Source: an uncultured Bacteroidota bacterium
Lineage (GTDB): Bacteria > Bacteroidota > Bacteroidia > Chitinophagales > Chitinophagaceae
DNA length: 64,000 nucleotides
Assembly: GCA_903906365.1 (NCBI GenBank)
Contig: CAIVKC010000067.1
Location: 28,514 to 92,513, forward strand
Reading direction: 5' to 3'
Below the pieces are notes generated by a model. The model did no database searches, was not told the DNA's origin, and worked only from the letters and a program-made list of their open reading frames with translations. A program made the translations under genes and the position numbers. How positions within the stretch are numbered: position 1 is the first letter of the stretch; each line of letters opens with the position of its first letter. Of the stretch, positions 53,516 to 62,811 are shown piece by piece.

Positions 53516-53989
53516 ATGTACACGTACCCTAAGAAATTGGTCTTTGCTTTATTGCTATTCCTTTACCAGCAGCTCGCTGCGCAGGATGTGATAAGGCAGG
53601 AAAGCTGCGATACCAATCCGTTCCGCACAGAAATTGACAGCCTCAAAAACGTCTTCACCTCCCAGGGATATATTGTATTAAGAGAAGCCTCCATGACCAT
53701 GCAGAGTCAGTATGAGATGCCCATTGTTGTCCCGATGAATCAGGGCAGCCTCTACCAGTTCGTTTTTATCGGGGAACCCACTTCCAGGCTCTACGAAGTC
53801 CGCATGTTTGACTACAATGAAAAACAGGTGGTTTACAAAAAGAACCAGTGGGGCGATGTGGATGGCAACATTATCAGCTACTCCTATGTGCCGCAGTTTT
53901 CCGAGTATCATATGATCAAGCCCGTTCAGGTTAACAAGACCAAGAAAAAACTCTGCGGTTATGTGCTGCTGCTGAAAAAAGTGCAGTAA
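53516..53989 (+). CDS. secreted hypothetical protein
   Basis: The 157-residue protein has a signal peptide (KKLVFALLLFLYQQLAAQ) and a small beta-rich domain with YEMPIVVPMNQGSLYQFVFIGEPTSRLYEVRMFDYNEKQVVYKKNQ and a C-terminal strand LCGYVLLLKKV. I do not recognise a family. It is convergent with def, 15 bases apart. Confidence 0.7.
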   Translation: MYTYPKKLVFALLLFLYQQLAAQDVIRQESCDTNPFRTEIDSLKNVFTSQGYIVLREASMTMQSQYEMPIVVPMNQGSLYQFVFIGEPTSRLYEVRMFDYNEKQVVYKKNQWGDVDGNIISYSYVPQFSEYHMIKPVQVNKTKKKLCGYVLLLKKVQ

Positions 53990-54004
53990 TGGGAAGGAAG
54001 CCCC

Positions 54005-54583
54005 CTACCTGGGGAATACCATTTTATAGTCCACATGAATTTTCCCGCGAGAGATATCATCGAGTTTCCCCTTGAGGAGTTTTCTTTTCAGGGGCTTGAG
54101 GTAGTCTATAAAGAGCTTCCCTTCAATGTGATCGTATTCATGTAATATCACGCGGGCGGATATGCCATTGAAACGGCTTGTCTTTGGCTGGAACTGTTCA
54201 TCCAGGTACTGCAGGGTCAGCGCTTCGTGACGCAGGACATCCTCCCTGATTTTTGGAATACTCAGGCAGCCTTCATTATAGGACCACGGCTCCCCCTGGA
54301 GTTCCACGATATGTGCATTGATGAACACTTCTTTTATACCTGGTGCGTCGGGATACTTGTCCTTTTCATCCTCCTCCAGGTTGGAAAATATCTGGGTGGA
54401 ATCCACGACAAAAAGCCGGATGTCACGATTGACCTGCGGAGCAGCCAGCCCTACGCCATTGCTGTAATACATGGTCTCCCACATATTTTCGATCAGTGCA
54501 GCCAGTCCCGGATAATCCTGCGGGATATCCTTGCAAACATTTCTCAGCACCGGCGATCCATAGGCAACAATGGGTAAAATCAT
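54005..54583 (-). CDS. def: peptide deformylase
   Basis: The 192-residue protein has all three motifs of the family: GVGLAAPQ (43-50), EGCLS (104-108) and HEYDH (148-152). These give the metal ligands Cys106, His148 and His152 and the catalytic Glu149. It removes the formyl group from nascent protein N-termini. Start ATG 54581-54583. It follows ruvX on the same strand, 112 bases away. Confidence 0.98.
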   Translation of the reverse strand: MILPIVAYGSPVLRNVCKDIPQDYPGLAALIENMWETMYYSNGVGLAAPQVNRDIRLFVVDSTQIFSNLEEDEKDKYPDAPGIKEVFINAHIVELQGEPWSYNEGCLSIPKIREDVLRHEALTLQYLDEQFQPKTSRFNGISARVILHEYDHIEGKLFIDYLKPLKRKLLKGKLDDISRGKIHVDYKMVFPR

Positions 54584-54696
54584 ATTTTCTAAAATTGCGG
54601 CAAAATTAAGGCAAATATCACAAATGGGGCAGACCCTCTCCCCTGCGGGTCCTCTTTAAGGCCACCCCGGGCTGGCCGGTAGTAAGCAGGCCTTCG

Positions 54697-55113
54697 TCAG
54701 GGAATAAAACGGCCCAGGTATTCCTGCAGCAGGATGGTGGCTGCGATTTCATCGACCAGTGATTTGTTTCTGCGCTGTTTTTTTTTCAATCCCATGTCAA
54801 TCATGGCCCGGGAAGCCATTTTGGAGGTAAAGCGCTCATCCACCAGGGTAACAGGGATACCAGGAAATTCCTTCAGGAGCCTGGCGTGGATTTCCCGTAC
54901 CAGGGGCGTGGCATGTGTATCGGTATCATCCCAGTTCCTGGGTTCACCCAATAATATAAGTTCCACCTGTTCTTTGCTGAAATAATCCTTCAGGTAGGCT
55001 ATCAGACCGGGGGAGGCTACCGTAGTCAGTCCGGTGGCTATAATCTGCATCGGATCGGTGACGGCCAGGCCGGTTCTTTTTAATCCATAATCGATGGCGA
55101 GGATGCGGGGCAT
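54697..55113 (-). CDS. ruvX: YqgF/RuvX RNase H-like Holliday junction resolvase
   Basis: The 138-residue protein carries the RNase H-fold motifs of RuvX (YqgF): LAIDYGLKRTGLAVTD with the first acidic residue, the central LILLGEPRNWDDTDTHATPLVREI and the C-terminal VTLVDERFTSKMASRAMIDMGLKKKQRRNKSLVDEIAATILLQEYL. It acts in rRNA maturation (pre-16S nuclease) in E. coli. Upstream on the same strand is the UbiA gene, with 47 bases between. Confidence 0.95.
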   Translation of the reverse strand: MPRILAIDYGLKRTGLAVTDPMQIIATGLTTVASPGLIAYLKDYFSKEQVELILLGEPRNWDDTDTHATPLVREIHARLLKEFPGIPVTLVDERFTSKMASRAMIDMGLKKKQRRNKSLVDEIAATILLQEYLGRFIP

Positions 55114-55160
55114 GGCCCAAAGATACAGGTTCGGGCCCAGCTTTCAGATCGCAGGACGGC

Positions 55161-56129
55161 TCAGCCCTGCACGTGCCGCAGGAACAGGTCGGTAATCACA
55201 AAAAGGGAAAACACGACACTGGCGATGCCGTTGGCGGTCATAAAGGCAATATTGACCCGGCTGAGATCATGGGGCCGGACAATGGCATGCTGGTACACCA
55301 GCATGCCGCAAAACAGCAGGACGCCTATCCAGTACCACCCTCCGAACCCACCCAGTCCCCCCGCTGCCACGACGCAGGCGGCACTAAGCAGGTGAAGGAA
55401 TGAGGAAAATTGAAGGGCCCTGCCTTTTCCAAGCCAGGCCGGCATCGAATAGAGGTTGAGTGACTTATCAAAATCCACGTCCTGCATGGCATAAATGATG
55501 TCAAAGCCGCTGACCCAGAAGATAACAGCCAGCGAAAAAAGGATGGGCAGCAGGGCAAAGGCGCCCGTTACAGCCAGATAGGCCCCAATGGGAGCCAGGG
55601 AAAGGCCCAGACCCAGGACCAGGTGGCAAAGCGGGGTAAAGCGTTTGGTATAACTGTAAAACAAAATGACAAAGAGTGCCACCGGGGCCAGCAATAAACA
55701 GATCCTGTTGATGAAAAAGCAGGTGATCAAAAAAAGCAGGCAGGAAAAAATGGTAAACCGCAGGGCGCTGCCCGCAGAAATAATGCCCCGCGGGATTTCG
55801 CGGATGGCCGTGCGCGGATTCTTTTCATCAAAATGACGGTCAAGATACCGGTTAAACGCCATGGCCGCGCTGCGCGCGAAGATCATGCACAATACGACAA
55901 GCAACAGCAGGGGCAGGTAACTAATCCAGATGCCGCTATGGGCCCCGGGGATATGAGGCTGGTCCCATCCCCAGCCCACGGTACGGTTGAGGTTCCATTG
56001 TCCGCGCATGACGGACCTGTTAAAGGGCTGGTGTTCCACGCCCAGAAAAAACCCGATCATGGCAAAGGGCATGGCGAAAATTGTATGGCTGAATTTCACC
56101 AGGCTCAGGTAGTTTTTGATGGTTGACAT
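55161..56129 (-). CDS. UbiA-family prenyltransferase
   Basis: From ATG 56127-56129 (MSTIKNYLSLVKFSHTIFAM) the protein has 322 residues with about eight membrane helices. The first acidic motif is NRYLDRHFDEKN (NxxxDxxxD) and the second DVDFDKSLNLYS (D-x-x-x-D), both binding Mg-diphosphate. It attaches a polyprenyl group to an aromatic such as 4-hydroxybenzoate or 1,4-dihydroxy-2-naphthoate. The close set of menaquinone-using relatives makes a MenA- or UbiA-like role open. An upstream codon at 56153 adds eight residues. Confidence 0.88.
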   Translation of the reverse strand: MSTIKNYLSLVKFSHTIFAMPFAMIGFFLGVEHQPFNRSVMRGQWNLNRTVGWGWDQPHIPGAHSGIWISYLPLLLLVVLCMIFARSAAMAFNRYLDRHFDEKNPRTAIREIPRGIISAGSALRFTIFSCLLFLITCFFINRICLLLAPVALFVILFYSYTKRFTPLCHLVLGLGLSLAPIGAYLAVTGAFALLPILFSLAVIFWVSGFDIIYAMQDVDFDKSLNLYSMPAWLGKGRALQFSSFLHLLSAACVVAAGGLGGFGGWYWIGVLLFCGMLVYQHAIVRPHDLSRVNIAFMTANGIASVVFSLFVITDLFLRHVQG

Positions 56130-56172
56130 GTCTAAATAACTTTTTTTGAGCATTCCTTACAAAAAAGGCCGG

Positions 56173-56700
56173 TCATACAGCACCCCTGACCAGCTCCCAA
56201 AGTACGATCCCCGCCGCCACAGATATATTCAGGGAATGTTTCATGCCTCCCTGGGGTATTTCTATGGAGCCGTCACAAAGGGCAAGCGCCTCCTGACCCA
56301 CACCGCCCACCTCATTGCCAAAAATCAGGGCGAGCCTGCCCGGCGGTTCTAAAGAAAATGCCTGCAAAGGAACACTATTTTCCACTTGTTCCACCGCCAT
56401 GAGCCGGTACCCCTGTTCCTTCAGGGCGCTCAGACATCCGGTCACTGAGGGAAAATAGCTCCAGGCCACCGTTTCGGTAGCCCCCAGGGCGGTCTTTTGG
56501 ATGTCCCGGTGCGGGGGCCTGGGTGTATAGCCGCACAAGCAGATGCCTTCCACCAGGAAGGCATCTGCTGTGCGGAAAACGCTCCCGACATTATGCATGC
56601 TGCGCACATTGTCCAATACGACGCGGATGGGTATTTTGTCTGCCTTCCTGAATTCCTCCACCGACTTGCGGTTCAATTCTTCCATACTTAATTTGCGCAT
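56173..56700 (-). CDS. SpoU/TrmH-family RNA 2'-O-methyltransferase
   Basis: The 175-residue protein is a SPOUT methyltransferase. PIRVVLDNVRSMHNVGSVFRTADAFLVEGICLCGYTPRPPHRDIQKTALGA contains motif 1 residues N-x-G-x-x-x-R, and ALIFGNEVGGVGQEAL with IPQGGMKHSLNISVAAGIVLWEL form motifs 2 and 3 of the trefoil knot. It methylates ribose in tRNA or rRNA. Divergent from mutS by 131 bases. Confidence 0.95.
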   Translation of the reverse strand: MRKLSMEELNRKSVEEFRKADKIPIRVVLDNVRSMHNVGSVFRTADAFLVEGICLCGYTPRPPHRDIQKTALGATETVAWSYFPSVTGCLSALKEQGYRLMAVEQVENSVPLQAFSLEPPGRLALIFGNEVGGVGQEALALCDGSIEIPQGGMKHSLNISVAAGIVLWELVRGAV

Positions 56701-56831
56701 CTGCCCCGATTATCCTGCAAAAATAATCCACAATATGTACAATCCTTTTCCAATATGCAGGTAAAGCCATTATTTTTGTCCTCCTGCCTGATGGGGCCCG
56801 ATGCGGGCCCCGTTAACATGGGAATAAAAAA

Positions 56832-59453
56832 ATGGCGAAAAGCACTACGGATACCCCGCTGATGCAGCAGCACCGGGCGATCAAGCAAAAATACCCCGAT
56901 GCGATCCTGCTTTTCCGGGTGGGGGATTTTTATGAAACCTTTGGACAGGATGCCATCGTCACCTCCCAGGTGCTTGGAATTACCCTGACCAGGAGAAACA
57001 ACCATACCACCACGTCCTCGGAGCTGGCCGGCTTCCCCCATCATGCCCTCGACACCTACCTCCACAAACTGGTCAAAGCCGGCTACCGGGTGGCCATCTG
57101 CGACCAGTTGGAAGATCCTAAGGCTGCCAAAGGCATTGTCAAGCGAGGGGTTACCGAACTGGTGACCCCCGGGATTGCCACCAATGACAAGTTGCTGGAA
57201 CACAGCAGCAATAATTTTTTAGCCGGCGTATATTTTGGACAGGTGCACCTGGGTATTTGCTTTTTGGATATTTCCACGGGAGAGTTTTTCATTGCACAAG
57301 GCAACGCCGATTATATTGATCAGTTGCTGCAGTCGCTCCGTCCGGCCGAAGTCATTTTTCAGCGTAGTTTCCAAAAGCAGTTCAAGGAACTTTTCGGTTC
57401 CCGGTTTTATACCTATACCCTGGAAAGCTGGATATTTGACGCAGCCTATGCCCAGGAGAGCCTGCTTAAGCATTTTAATACCCACAGCCTGAAAGGTTTT
57501 GGTGTGGAAGACCTATCCGATGGCCTCATTGCGGCGGGCGCCGTACTGCATTACCTGAAGGATACCGAGCATCCCCATTTGCAGCATATCACCTCCATTC
57601 ACCGCCTCAACCGGGAAGACTACCTGTGGATGGACAAATTCACCATCCGGAACCTGGAACTTTTGGCAACCGGCGGACCGCAGGATCATTCCCTGCTGCG
57701 GGTAATGGATAATACCTGTTCGCCCATGGGGGCCAGGTTGCTGAAACGTTGGCTGGTGATGCCGCTCATGGATATCCGACAGATTAATGAGCGGCTGGAC
57801 CTGGTTGAATTCCTGGTGAAAGAGGTGGAACTCCGGGAAAAACTAGCTGCTCTCATTAAACAATGCGGGGACATCGAAAGACTGGCGGCCAAGATACCGG
57901 TGAGAAAAATAAACCCGCGGGAGGTCCTTCAGTTGGCCAGGGGCCTGCAGCATATCGGGGAAATCCGGCAACAGGGCCGGGGCGCCACCAATGCATACCT
58001 GGCCGAACTTACCGGTTCACTGCATCCCTGCCAGGGCCTGGCAGAACGGATAATGCGGGAGATCAACGAGCAGCCTCCCGTGCAGTCCAACAAGGGAGGT
58101 GTCATCCGGGAAGGGGTAAACGCCGAACTTGACAATCTTCGCCGGATAGCTTCGGGTGGCAAGGAGTACCTGGTGGAACTGCAACAACGGGAATCAGAAT
58201 CTACCGGCATCAGTTCACTGAAAATTTCTTTCAACAATGTATTTGGTTACTACCTGGAGGTCACCAATGTCCACAAGAACAAAGTCCCCGCCAGCTGGAT
58301 GCGCAAACAGACACTGGCCAATGCGGAACGATATATCACCCCGGAGCTGAAGGAATATGAAGAAAAAATCACCGGCGCTGAGGATAAGATCGCGGCCATT
58401 GAAATCCAGCTCTACGAACAGCTGCTGGGTGAACTCCAGGAGTATATGGCAGCGATGCAGCACAATGGCGCGGTGCTTTCCATACTGGATTGCCTGATAT
58501 GCTTTTCCCATAATGCCCTTCAGTACAATTACCGCAAACCCCAGATGCACCAGGGCTATGAACTAGTGCTCACCGAAAGCAGGCATCCCGTTATTGAAAG
58601 AAACCTGCCAGCCGGGGAGCCCTATATCACCAATGACATCCTGCTGGACCCCGAAAGCCAGCAGATCATCATCCTGACCGGCCCCAACATGAGCGGGAAA
58701 AGCGCCCTGTTAAGACAAACGGCCCTGATCACCCTGATGGCCCATATGGGAAGTTTTGTACCGGCCGAGCTGGCCCGTATCCCCCTGACCGACAAAATTT
58801 TTACGCGGGTGGGAGCCTCCGATAACCTCAGTGGCGGGGAATCCACTTTCATGGTGGAAATGAATGAAACAGCCAGCATCATCAACAATATCACCGCCCG
58901 CAGCCTGGTCCTGCTCGATGAGATCGGCCGCGGCACGTCCACCTATGACGGTATTTCCATTGCCTGGAGCATTGCCGAATACCTCCACAATTCCCAATAT
59001 CACCCCAAAACCCTGTTTGCCACCCATTACCACGAACTCAATGAATTGGAAAACATCCTGCCCCGAATCAGGAACTTTCATATTACCAACCGGGAAGTGG
59101 GAAAAAAGATCATCTTTTTGCGAAAACTGGCCTCAGGCGGAAGCACCCATAGTTTTGGTATCCATGTAGCCCGGATGGCGGGCATGCCGCCCGCACTCAT
59201 CGACAGGGCCAACCAACTGCTCCAACAGCTGGAATTAAGCAGGGAGAGCCATCCGGGCAGTTCCGCCCTCCGGCAGGCTGTCGCCGAGCACAGCAGGGGA
59301 AGCGCCCTTCCCCAGATTCAGCTGTCCATATTTGATGCCCATACCGAAACCTTTGATCAGATCAGAAAGCTGCTGGAAGCGGCAGACATCAACCAACTCA
59401 CCCCCGTACAGGCCCTCCTGAAGCTCCAGGAAATAAAGGGTTTGTTAAAATAA
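56832..59453 (+). CDS. mutS: DNA mismatch repair ATPase MutS
   Basis: The 873-residue protein has the mismatch-binding F-x-E motif in GDFYETFG (residues ~38-45), the connector and clamp domains, the Walker A ILTGPNMSGKSALLRQTALI (~612-631), the Walker B LVLLDEIGRGTSTYDG and the FATHYHELNELE region. A C-terminal helix-turn-helix (~815-873) ends the protein. It recognises mismatches and starts repair with MutL. Single gene here, divergent from the methyltransferase. Confidence 0.98.
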   Translation: MAKSTTDTPLMQQHRAIKQKYPDAILLFRVGDFYETFGQDAIVTSQVLGITLTRRNNHTTTSSELAGFPHHALDTYLHKLVKAGYRVAICDQLEDPKAAKGIVKRGVTELVTPGIATNDKLLEHSSNNFLAGVYFGQVHLGICFLDISTGEFFIAQGNADYIDQLLQSLRPAEVIFQRSFQKQFKELFGSRFYTYTLESWIFDAAYAQESLLKHFNTHSLKGFGVEDLSDGLIAAGAVLHYLKDTEHPHLQHITSIHRLNREDYLWMDKFTIRNLELLATGGPQDHSLLRVMDNTCSPMGARLLKRWLVMPLMDIRQINERLDLVEFLVKEVELREKLAALIKQCGDIERLAAKIPVRKINPREVLQLARGLQHIGEIRQQGRGATNAYLAELTGSLHPCQGLAERIMREINEQPPVQSNKGGVIREGVNAELDNLRRIASGGKEYLVELQQRESESTGISSLKISFNNVFGYYLEVTNVHKNKVPASWMRKQTLANAERYITPELKEYEEKITGAEDKIAAIEIQLYEQLLGELQEYMAAMQHNGAVLSILDCLICFSHNALQYNYRKPQMHQGYELVLTESRHPVIERNLPAGEPYITNDILLDPESQQIIILTGPNMSGKSALLRQTALITLMAHMGSFVPAELARIPLTDKIFTRVGASDNLSGGESTFMVEMNETASIINNITARSLVLLDEIGRGTSTYDGISIAWSIAEYLHNSQYHPKTLFATHYHELNELENILPRIRNFHITNREVGKKIIFLRKLASGGSTHSFGIHVARMAGMPPALIDRANQLLQQLELSRESHPGSSALRQAVAEHSRGSALPQIQLSIFDAHTETFDQIRKLLEAADINQLTPVQALLKLQEIKGLLK

Positions 59454-59744
59454 ACCAAGCCCCCATCCACCAGAGGGCCCTGCCAGGGCTTTTGGACCTG
59501 CTTTCCGGAATTAATATGGGCGGCGAGGCAACTTTTAGCAAAAGGGGCACGTTACAAAGCGGAAACACCGATTCTTATGTGGCTGCCACCTATTACAGTA
59601 TATTTAATTTGGCGATTAAACCTCCGGGTGATTAATTTTGTCCTACTACCTGCAAATTATTATTAAACAACCGACTGCCGGCAGGCAGCCGGTATTTTCT
59701 TATCCGTTAATCATTGCCTAATATCAAAGAAATATAATCAACCA

Positions 59745-61025
59745 TTGAAGTTTTCCCTACAAATAACTTTGATATTCATTTTTCAGCTTTACCTGTCTGA
59801 CTGCCTGGCGCAGATTCCCTCCGGTGTTTTCACCCAGACTGAAGGAGACAGCCTGCTCAACAGGAAATATACCCTCTTTGGCTTCAACCCGACCAGGCAG
59901 CGGGACATCATGGACGTGGGCAGAAGCCTGCTGAAAAAAGGGGGGGCAGCCACCCGGCAGGAAAAAGACGCACATATACCCGGTAAATTGCATCTCTCCC
60001 CCCTGGTGGCCCCTACCTATACCATTCAAACCGGATTTGGCGCCCTGGTTGGATGTGAATTTGCCTTTTACACCGATTCAACGGCCAACGGAAAGATATC
60101 CAGCATACTAACCAGTTTCAACTATACCCAATACGAACAGTCGATCTTCCCCATCGAGTCCAATATCTGGTCAAAAAACAATAAATACAATTTCCAGACC
60201 GACTGGAGGTACCTGAATTACCCTTCCCTGAACTATGGTCTGGGGGGAAACAGCAGCCTGGCCAATGGGTACTATCTGGATTACTATTACCTGCGGCTGC
60301 ACCAGAGCGTATTGCGCAGCATCACTGCCAATACCTATGCCGGCATTGGCTATGACTATGATCACTACTGGAATATCCGCGAACTCAATGTGCTGGAACA
60401 GGATTCCCTGGGGGGAAAGACCGACTTTGACCAATACGGCTTTTCCAAGAAGGCTACCGCTTCGGGGCTTTCCCTGAATCTGCTCTACGATTCCCGAAAA
60501 AATTCCATCAACCCATCGGGTGGATCCTTCCTCAATATCTCCTATCGCCCCAAATTCACCTTCCTGGGCAGCGATGCCAACTGGCAGTCCCTGCTGGTGG
60601 AATTCAAACAATACCAGAAATTCCCGGCAGGCTCCAATAATGTATTGGCGCTGTGGAGCTATAACTGGTTTACCCTGCAGGGCAATCCGCCCTACCTGCT
60701 CCTTCCGAGCACCGGCTGGGATACCTACTGGAATACCGGCCGGGGTTATGCCCAGGGAAGGTTCCGTGGCAAAAACATGGTGTACCTGGAGGGAGAATAC
60801 CGTTTTACCATCACCCCGGACGGCCTGCTGGGCGGGGTGGTTTTCGGCAACGTGGAATCGCTTTCCGAAAAAAACACCAATCATTTCCAATACCTCGCTC
60901 CGGGCTATGGGCTGGGACTTCGCATCAAGCTCAATAAATTCTCTAAGACCAATTTCTGCATTGACTATGGCTGGGGTACTACCGGTAACCGTGGTTTTGC
61001 GCTCAATATAGGGGAAGTCTTCTAA
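59745..61025 (+). CDS. Omp85/BamA-type outer-membrane barrel with unusual TTG start
   Basis: The 426-residue protein has a signal peptide (LQITLIFIFQLYLSDCLAQ) immediately after its TTG codon at 59745, and no ATG is in frame near it, so TTG is probably the true start. It is a short Omp85 barrel without POTRA repeats (~60-426). Conserved are LLYDSRKNSINPSGGSFLNI, the VRGF-like motif as GRGYAQGRFRGKNMVYLEGEYRF and the closing FGYGWGTTGNRGFALNIGEVF. BamA/TamA relatives insert proteins; the short forms are of unknown function. Confidence 0.82.
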   Translation: MKFSLQITLIFIFQLYLSDCLAQIPSGVFTQTEGDSLLNRKYTLFGFNPTRQRDIMDVGRSLLKKGGAATRQEKDAHIPGKLHLSPLVAPTYTIQTGFGALVGCEFAFYTDSTANGKISSILTSFNYTQYEQSIFPIESNIWSKNNKYNFQTDWRYLNYPSLNYGLGGNSSLANGYYLDYYYLRLHQSVLRSITANTYAGIGYDYDHYWNIRELNVLEQDSLGGKTDFDQYGFSKKATASGLSLNLLYDSRKNSINPSGGSFLNISYRPKFTFLGSDANWQSLLVEFKQYQKFPAGSNNVLALWSYNWFTLQGNPPYLLLPSTGWDTYWNTGRGYAQGRFRGKNMVYLEGEYRFTITPDGLLGGVVFGNVESLSEKNTNHFQYLAPGYGLGLRIKLNKFSKTNFCIDYGWGTTGNRGFALNIGEVF

Positions 61026-61193
61026 CCGGGTGGCCCATTAGGCATCCCGGTTCCTTCTTGGTCCCCCACGCCTCCGATACATTCCCCCGCTGGACCGGCC
61101 TACCATCAAATCAGCCGGGTATAACAATTAATATTTACATTTATACATAAGCAGACTGGAACCTAATTGCCGGTTTGTATAAAATTATTTTTC

Positions 61194-62663
61194 ATGCAGA
61201 ACCTGAGATTACCCATCCTGATTTGCCTCCTGGCCACCCTCCCCTGCCGGGCTTATTTATTCGGCCAAAAAAACAAAACGGCCGATCCGGCAGTAACATG
61301 GAAATCCGCTGCAGCCAGGGAACTGGACGCCGGTTATGAACAATATAAAAAAACGGCCCTGCAGATCTGGGGATTTGCCGAAACGGGTTTCCAGGAATTC
61401 AAAAGCGCCGGGTTGCATGAAAAAAATCTTTCTGACAACGGCTTTACGGTGCAGGCCGGCGTGGCGGATATGCCCACGGCCTTTGTAGCGAGCTATGGAA
61501 GCGGCCATCCCGTCATTGGAATACTGGCCGAATTCGATGCGCTGCCAGGCCTTTCCCAGGACTCGGTGGCTGAAAAAAAATCACTGGGCGCCGAAGCCGG
61601 GCACGGCTGCGGCCATCACTTGTTTGGAACGGCTTCCGTGGCGGCAGCCATTGAACTCAAAAAGATCATGGAACAAAATCACCTGCCGGGAACCATCCAG
61701 GTTTTCGGGACACCGGCCGAAGAAGGTGGATCCGGCAAAGTTTATATGGTGAGGGCCGGTTTGTTTTCACAGGTGGATGTGGTACTCCACTGGCATCCCG
61801 GATTTGTCAATCAGGTATCCTATTCCAACTCCCTGGCGGTGATTTCCGCCAAATTCAGGTTTCATGGTATTGCCGCCCATGCATCCATGGCCCCGGACAA
61901 AGGCCGTTCAGCCCTGGATGCCGTGGAGGGAATGGATTATATGGTCAATATGATGCGGGAGCATATCCCCTCCGATGCGCGGGTACATTATATCATAACC
62001 AATGGGGGCAAGGCCCCCAATGTAGTGCCGGATTTTGCGGAATCCTATTATGTGGTCAGACATGCCGACCGGGAAACGGACAGACAGCTCTTTGACCGAA
62101 TTGTGAAGGCAGCGCAGGGTGCCGCTCTGGGGTCCGGCACGACCATGGATTATGAAATCATCAACGGGGACTATGATGTGCTTCCTAACCGTGTGCTGTC
62201 GGTGGCCATGCAAAAAAACCTGGAATGGGTTGGCGGGGTCCCTTATACAGAGACTGAAAAGGAATTCGGTAAAAAAATTCAGGCGACTTTTAATTACCCG
62301 GCCCCTCCCATCGCCTCATCCGCCCAGGTGATGCCCCTGGATGAGACCGTCCAAAAGGGCCTGGCCTCCTCGGACGTAGGGGACGTCAGCTGGAATGTCC
62401 CAACCGTAGGCCTTGATGCCGCTACCTGGGTGCCGGGCACCAATGCACACAGCTGGCAGGCGGTTGCCTGCGGGGCAACTGACATAGGTATGAAGGGCAT
62501 GATGGTGGCAGCCAAAACCATGACCCTCATGGGTATTGACCTGCTCACCAAAAAAGAACTCATACCGGCGGCCTGGAAGGAATTCAATGCAGCCCGCGGA
62601 GCGGGTTTTCATTACAGTCCCTTACTGGGAGACCGCAAACCTTCCCTTGATTACAGGAAATGA
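61194..62663 (+). CDS. secreted M20-family amidohydrolase (AbgB-like)
   Basis: From ATG 61194 (MQNLRLPILICLLATLPCRA) the protein has 489 residues with a signal peptide. Metal ligands of the M20 dipeptidase/aminoacylase fold are in LAEFDALPGLSQD, GHGCGHHLFG and AEEGGSGKVYM. The C-terminal APPIASSAQVMPLDETVQKGLASSDVGDVSWNVPT segment is characteristic of p-aminobenzoyl-glutamate hydrolase and related amidohydrolases, including IAA-amino acid types. Substrate undetermined. Exported amidohydrolases of this type are common in the phylum. Confidence 0.88.
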   Translation: MQNLRLPILICLLATLPCRAYLFGQKNKTADPAVTWKSAAARELDAGYEQYKKTALQIWGFAETGFQEFKSAGLHEKNLSDNGFTVQAGVADMPTAFVASYGSGHPVIGILAEFDALPGLSQDSVAEKKSLGAEAGHGCGHHLFGTASVAAAIELKKIMEQNHLPGTIQVFGTPAEEGGSGKVYMVRAGLFSQVDVVLHWHPGFVNQVSYSNSLAVISAKFRFHGIAAHASMAPDKGRSALDAVEGMDYMVNMMREHIPSDARVHYIITNGGKAPNVVPDFAESYYVVRHADRETDRQLFDRIVKAAQGAALGSGTTMDYEIINGDYDVLPNRVLSVAMQKNLEWVGGVPYTETEKEFGKKIQATFNYPAPPIASSAQVMPLDETVQKGLASSDVGDVSWNVPTVGLDAATWVPGTNAHSWQAVACGATDIGMKGMMVAAKTMTLMGIDLLTKKELIPAAWKEFNAARGAGFHYSPLLGDRKPSLDYRK

Positions 62664-62811
62664 GGGATTCACAACAGCCCATGCTGATGGACGGGGCCGT
62701 CCGGAAAACAGGTTCCTGAAGGAATTTACCCCGGCCTGCCATTAACCCATAGGCAAAACACCCGGAGCACCCATTCATCCCGGTTGCCGTGAAAAATAAA
62801 CGGTGGGCCCA

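Noticed and set aside
59516..59635. 39-codon frame starting MGGEATFSKRGTL between mutS and the Omp85 gene
   Set aside because: It has an ATG and protein-like end (IFNLAIKPPGD) but no ribosome site, no family and small size; chance is as likely.
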